DNA of 7,043 bases from Cyclobacteriaceae bacterium (GTDB lineage Bacteria > Bacteroidota > Bacteroidia > Cytophagales > Cyclobacteriaceae): contig JANQST010000059.1 in assembly GCA_028279155.1 (NCBI GenBank), positions 1 through 7,043 on the forward strand. Direction: 5' to 3'. The first letter of the stretch is position 1; each line of letters starts with the position of its first letter. The notes below the pieces were generated by a model that did no database searches, was not told the origin of the DNA, and saw nothing but the letters and a program-made list of their open reading frames with translations. The position numbers and the translations under genes are program-made. Shown here in pieces: positions 5,223 through 7,043 of the stretch.

Positions 5223-5756
5223 TCATAGATTCGCCTCAATTGCCACTTGAATTTTCTCCATTGCAGCACTGAATGCACGCTCCATTTGAGCCGCTGCCTG
5301 ATCTGCCTGTTTATGGTCGAAATACAAATTCCAGGTAATACGCGTACCCTCGTCCGTCTCATCAAATTTGATTACCATTAAATGATTGCTATAACCAAAC
5401 ATGTTGTTATCGAGCATTGAATAAGCAAATATTTTTGGTTTGTCCTTGAACACAATCTCCTCCTTTACTTCACCGTACCCTTTAATACTGCAGGTTCTGA
5501 TACATCCTACTCCTCCTTCTTTTTTAGCATTGGTATTATCAAGATGGGTAACTGTTATTCCACCTGGAGCCCAGTTTTGTAGCTGGCTGTGATCGGTAAC
5601 GTATCTGAATACTTTTTTAGGCTTAATATTTTCCAATACTCCGATATGCTCAACTCTCAAATCAGCGCTAGTATAATTCTTGGGATCAAATTTTTGCGCA
5701 GACAATGTGCACGCATAAGTCAATGTTAGTAGTAGTAATAGTTTTTGAAAATTCAT
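5223..5756 (-). CDS. Exported SRPBCC (polyketide cyclase-like) protein
   Basis: This 177-residue protein has a clear N-terminal signal peptide, MNFQKLLLLLTLTYACTLSA, with a good signal peptidase I site at LSA|QKF (residues 18-20). The cysteine at position 16 is in a poor lipobox (TYAC), so a lipoprotein is less likely. The mature part is a START-like SRPBCC domain of the Polyketide_cyc2 kind. Strand and helix VEHIGVLENIKPKKVFRYVTD (35-55) lead to LQNWAPGG (59-66). Strands follow around 81-91 (GGVGCIRTCSI), 96-104, 108-115, 122-131 and 137-146. A long C-terminal amphipathic helix is at 150-175. C85 and C89 lie in one strand. Such domains bind hydrophobic small molecules; the ligand is unknown. 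It ends facing the exported DinB-fold gene and is divergent from the TPR lipoprotein gene. It is only distantly similar to the two SRPBCC proteins at the left end. Confidence 0.87.
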   Translation of the reverse strand: MNFQKLLLLLTLTYACTLSAQKFDPKNYTSADLRVEHIGVLENIKPKKVFRYVTDHSQLQNWAPGGITVTHLDNTNAKKEGGVGCIRTCSIKGYGEVKEEIVFKDKPKIFAYSMLDNNMFGYSNHLMVIKFDETDEGTRITWNLYFDHKQADQAAAQMERAFSAAMEKIQVAIEANL

Positions 5757-5812
5757 AGAATCAGCTATTTAAATCTGTAAGGTCAACGCTGATCAAATGA
5801 ATGTGGAAAGAA

Positions 5813-5830
5813 AACTGCAATCAACTGCAA
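5813..5830. repeat. Direct repeat AACTGCAA with 10-bp period
   Basis: AACTGCAA occurs at 5813-5820 and 5823-5830, one helical turn apart, and a related palindrome ATTGCAAT lies at 5855-5862. The group sits 57-106 bp upstream of the exported SRPBCC gene, inside the divergent region 5757-6033. It could be an activator or repressor site, but the motif is short. No convincing -33/-7 promoter was found in this region for either flanking gene, and nothing else recognisable lies in it. Confidence 0.3.
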
Positions 5831-6033
5831 AATCTGATTTATACTTCAAAATCGATTGCAATTGAACAAGCATCAATATCTGCGATTCCATTTGAGTGAA
5901 ACATAGTTAAGTGACACTTCTTTAAATTCAACATTTCCGGATGGCATCCACTACAGATTCTTCATTGTGAAGTATCCAAACTATAGCCAACTCTTAACTT
6001 AGAAGACTCGTTGTATTGATCAAACTATTCGCC

Positions 6034-7026
6034 ATGTCACTTAACCTAAAAACGCTAAAATCAGCAATTTTTATCACGCTTATTTCAGTATTAGTCAGTT
6101 GTCAATCCAGCAATCAACCAGTTGAACAAAACGCTGAATTAAAAAACATCCTGGAACAACTGCAACGCAAGGGAGCATGGAACGAGGCGATTGAATTAGC
6201 CAACGTTCAACTTACCTCTAACTTGAAAGAGGAAGACAGGATCAACTACCTGATTGTGATAGGTGATTGTAATCGAATGAAAGAAGCATATGCGGAATCC
6301 GAAGAGGTGTTCAGGCAAGTTATTGCATATGATCCTCTGAAGTATCCGCAAGTCGGTAAGGCCTATTACGGGATGGGCGATTTGAATTACCTAAAATGGG
6401 CGTACTTTATGCAGGAGGATAAGCTGGATACTGCAATTAAATATGTGAATAAGGCAAAAGAAGTTGCAGAATCATCCAATAACTATCCACTTCTTTCACA
6501 GTCCCTGTATCGGTTAGGCACCATTGATCAGATTCAAGAAAACAACGAAATAGCGATGGAAAAATTCAATGAAGCCAATCGGCTAGCATACACTGTTAGT
6601 GATACCGCAGGGATCATAAGAAACAGCACGCACAAGGCTGTCGGTTTTCAGCGAGCGGGCAATCTCGATTCTGCTGCTTACTACTATAGACATTCCTTAC
6701 AATTGGCTAGCACCAGCAATAATTACTACAGCGAAGCTCATGCGCTTGGCAACCTTGGTGAATTCTATCAAGACCAGGAACAGTTAGATTCGGCTCTTAA
6801 ATATTATAATCGTGCACTTTTTCTTTCAGAAAAACTCGATCATTCGTTAATCCTTTGTAAAAGCACTCTTCTGCTCGGCCTGTACTATTCCGAAACTGGC
6901 AATTACAGAGAAGCAATAAAATACCTAGCGATTGGTAAAACGATCGCTGAGCGAGCTGGATACAAAAATTTTATCTCCTATTTTGAAAGTACCATTGGAG
7001 AAGTTGAAACCAAGGAACAGCAATGA
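6034..7026 (+). CDS. TPR-repeat lipoprotein
   Basis: From ATG 6034 the protein has 330 residues. MSLNLKTLKSAIFITLISVLVSC is a lipoprotein signal peptide with lipobox L-V-S-C, and C23 is the lipidated cysteine, so the protein should be anchored in the cell envelope and face the periplasm. A TTG at 6016 would only add six residues before the basic start, so the ATG is preferred. The rest is almost all helical with TPR-type helix pairs. Examples are AYAESEEVFRQVIAYDP (about 85-101), DKLDTAIKYVNKAKEVA (129-145), NNEIAMEKFNEANRLA (170-185), GNLDSAAYYYRHSLQLA (209-225), EQLDSALKYYNRALFL (249-264) and GNYREAIKYLAIGKTIA (289-305). TPRs bind proteins or peptides. The stop overlaps the ATG of the next gene (ATGA), implying translational coupling and probably a joint function. 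In Bacteroidota such TPR proteins are often linked to signalling proteins, but the partner here is cut off. Confidence 0.88.
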   Translation: MSLNLKTLKSAIFITLISVLVSCQSSNQPVEQNAELKNILEQLQRKGAWNEAIELANVQLTSNLKEEDRINYLIVIGDCNRMKEAYAESEEVFRQVIAYDPLKYPQVGKAYYGMGDLNYLKWAYFMQEDKLDTAIKYVNKAKEVAESSNNYPLLSQSLYRLGTIDQIQENNEIAMEKFNEANRLAYTVSDTAGIIRNSTHKAVGFQRAGNLDSAAYYYRHSLQLASTSNNYYSEAHALGNLGEFYQDQEQLDSALKYYNRALFLSEKLDHSLILCKSTLLLGLYYSETGNYREAIKYLAIGKTIAERAGYKNFISYFESTIGEVETKEQQ

Positions 7027-7043
7027 AACCACAACTTCCTCAT
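7023..7043 (+). CDS. Start of the next gene, cut by the right window edge
   Basis: An ATG at 7023-7025 overlaps the TGA stop of the TPR lipoprotein in an ATGA junction and stays open for seven codons (MKPQLPH) to the end of the window. The overlap suggests a coupled downstream gene in the same operon. Too little is visible to name it. Confidence 0.5.

Noticed and set aside
5084..5272. Plus-strand open frame of 62 codons directly after the DinB-fold gene
   Set aside because: It runs through the inverted repeats and into the antisense of the exported SRPBCC gene, and its sequence has no protein-like pattern.
5171..5365. Arginine-rich minus-strand frame overlapping the 3' end of the exported SRPBCC gene
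   Set aside because: Out-of-frame shadow of the SRPBCC coding sequence.

Overview
The window looks like chromosomal DNA of a Bacteroidota species, probably of the Cytophagales type. It is A+T-rich by eye and gene starts lack clear Shine-Dalgarno sequences. One promoter matches the Bacteroidota -33/-7 pattern (TTG, 19 bases, TAnnTTTG). Small orphan membrane proteins and a TPR lipoprotein are also typical of this phylum. No RNA gene, CRISPR array, insertion sequence or integration site was found.

Left part (1-1133, minus strand): a three-gene operon reading leftward. It encodes an ArsR-type winged-helix repressor, an SRPBCC/AHSA1-like protein, and a second SRPBCC protein cut by the window edge. 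Upstream of the repressor are two nearly identical inverted repeats whose centres are 41 bp apart. One covers the -33 element and the other touches the -7 element and covers the likely transcription start, which points to autorepression. 

Centre-left (1171-2529, plus): a complete mnmE (trmE), the tRNA wobble-uridine modification GTPase, divergent from the repressor and starting at GTG. Behind it are a 9-bp tandem repeat and a weak hairpin.

Centre (2684-4364, plus): three membrane proteins of unknown function. One has a single N-terminal membrane segment and a long helical domain, one is a 68-residue two-segment protein, and one is a 149-residue protein with four or five segments.

Right part: an exported DinB-fold protein (4550-5083, plus) converges with an exported SRPBCC protein (5223-5756, minus). 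The gap between them holds two long inverted repeats with interleaved arms, which in RNA would be either mutually exclusive hairpins or an H-type pseudoknot. After a divergent intergenic region, a TPR lipoprotein (6034-7026, plus) ends in an ATGA overlap with a gene that continues past the window.

The window reads as ordinary housekeeping and accessory sequence, not an obvious new multi-gene system. The most informative non-coding signals are the operator/promoter layout at 1075-1133 and the interleaved inverted repeats at 5100-5164.
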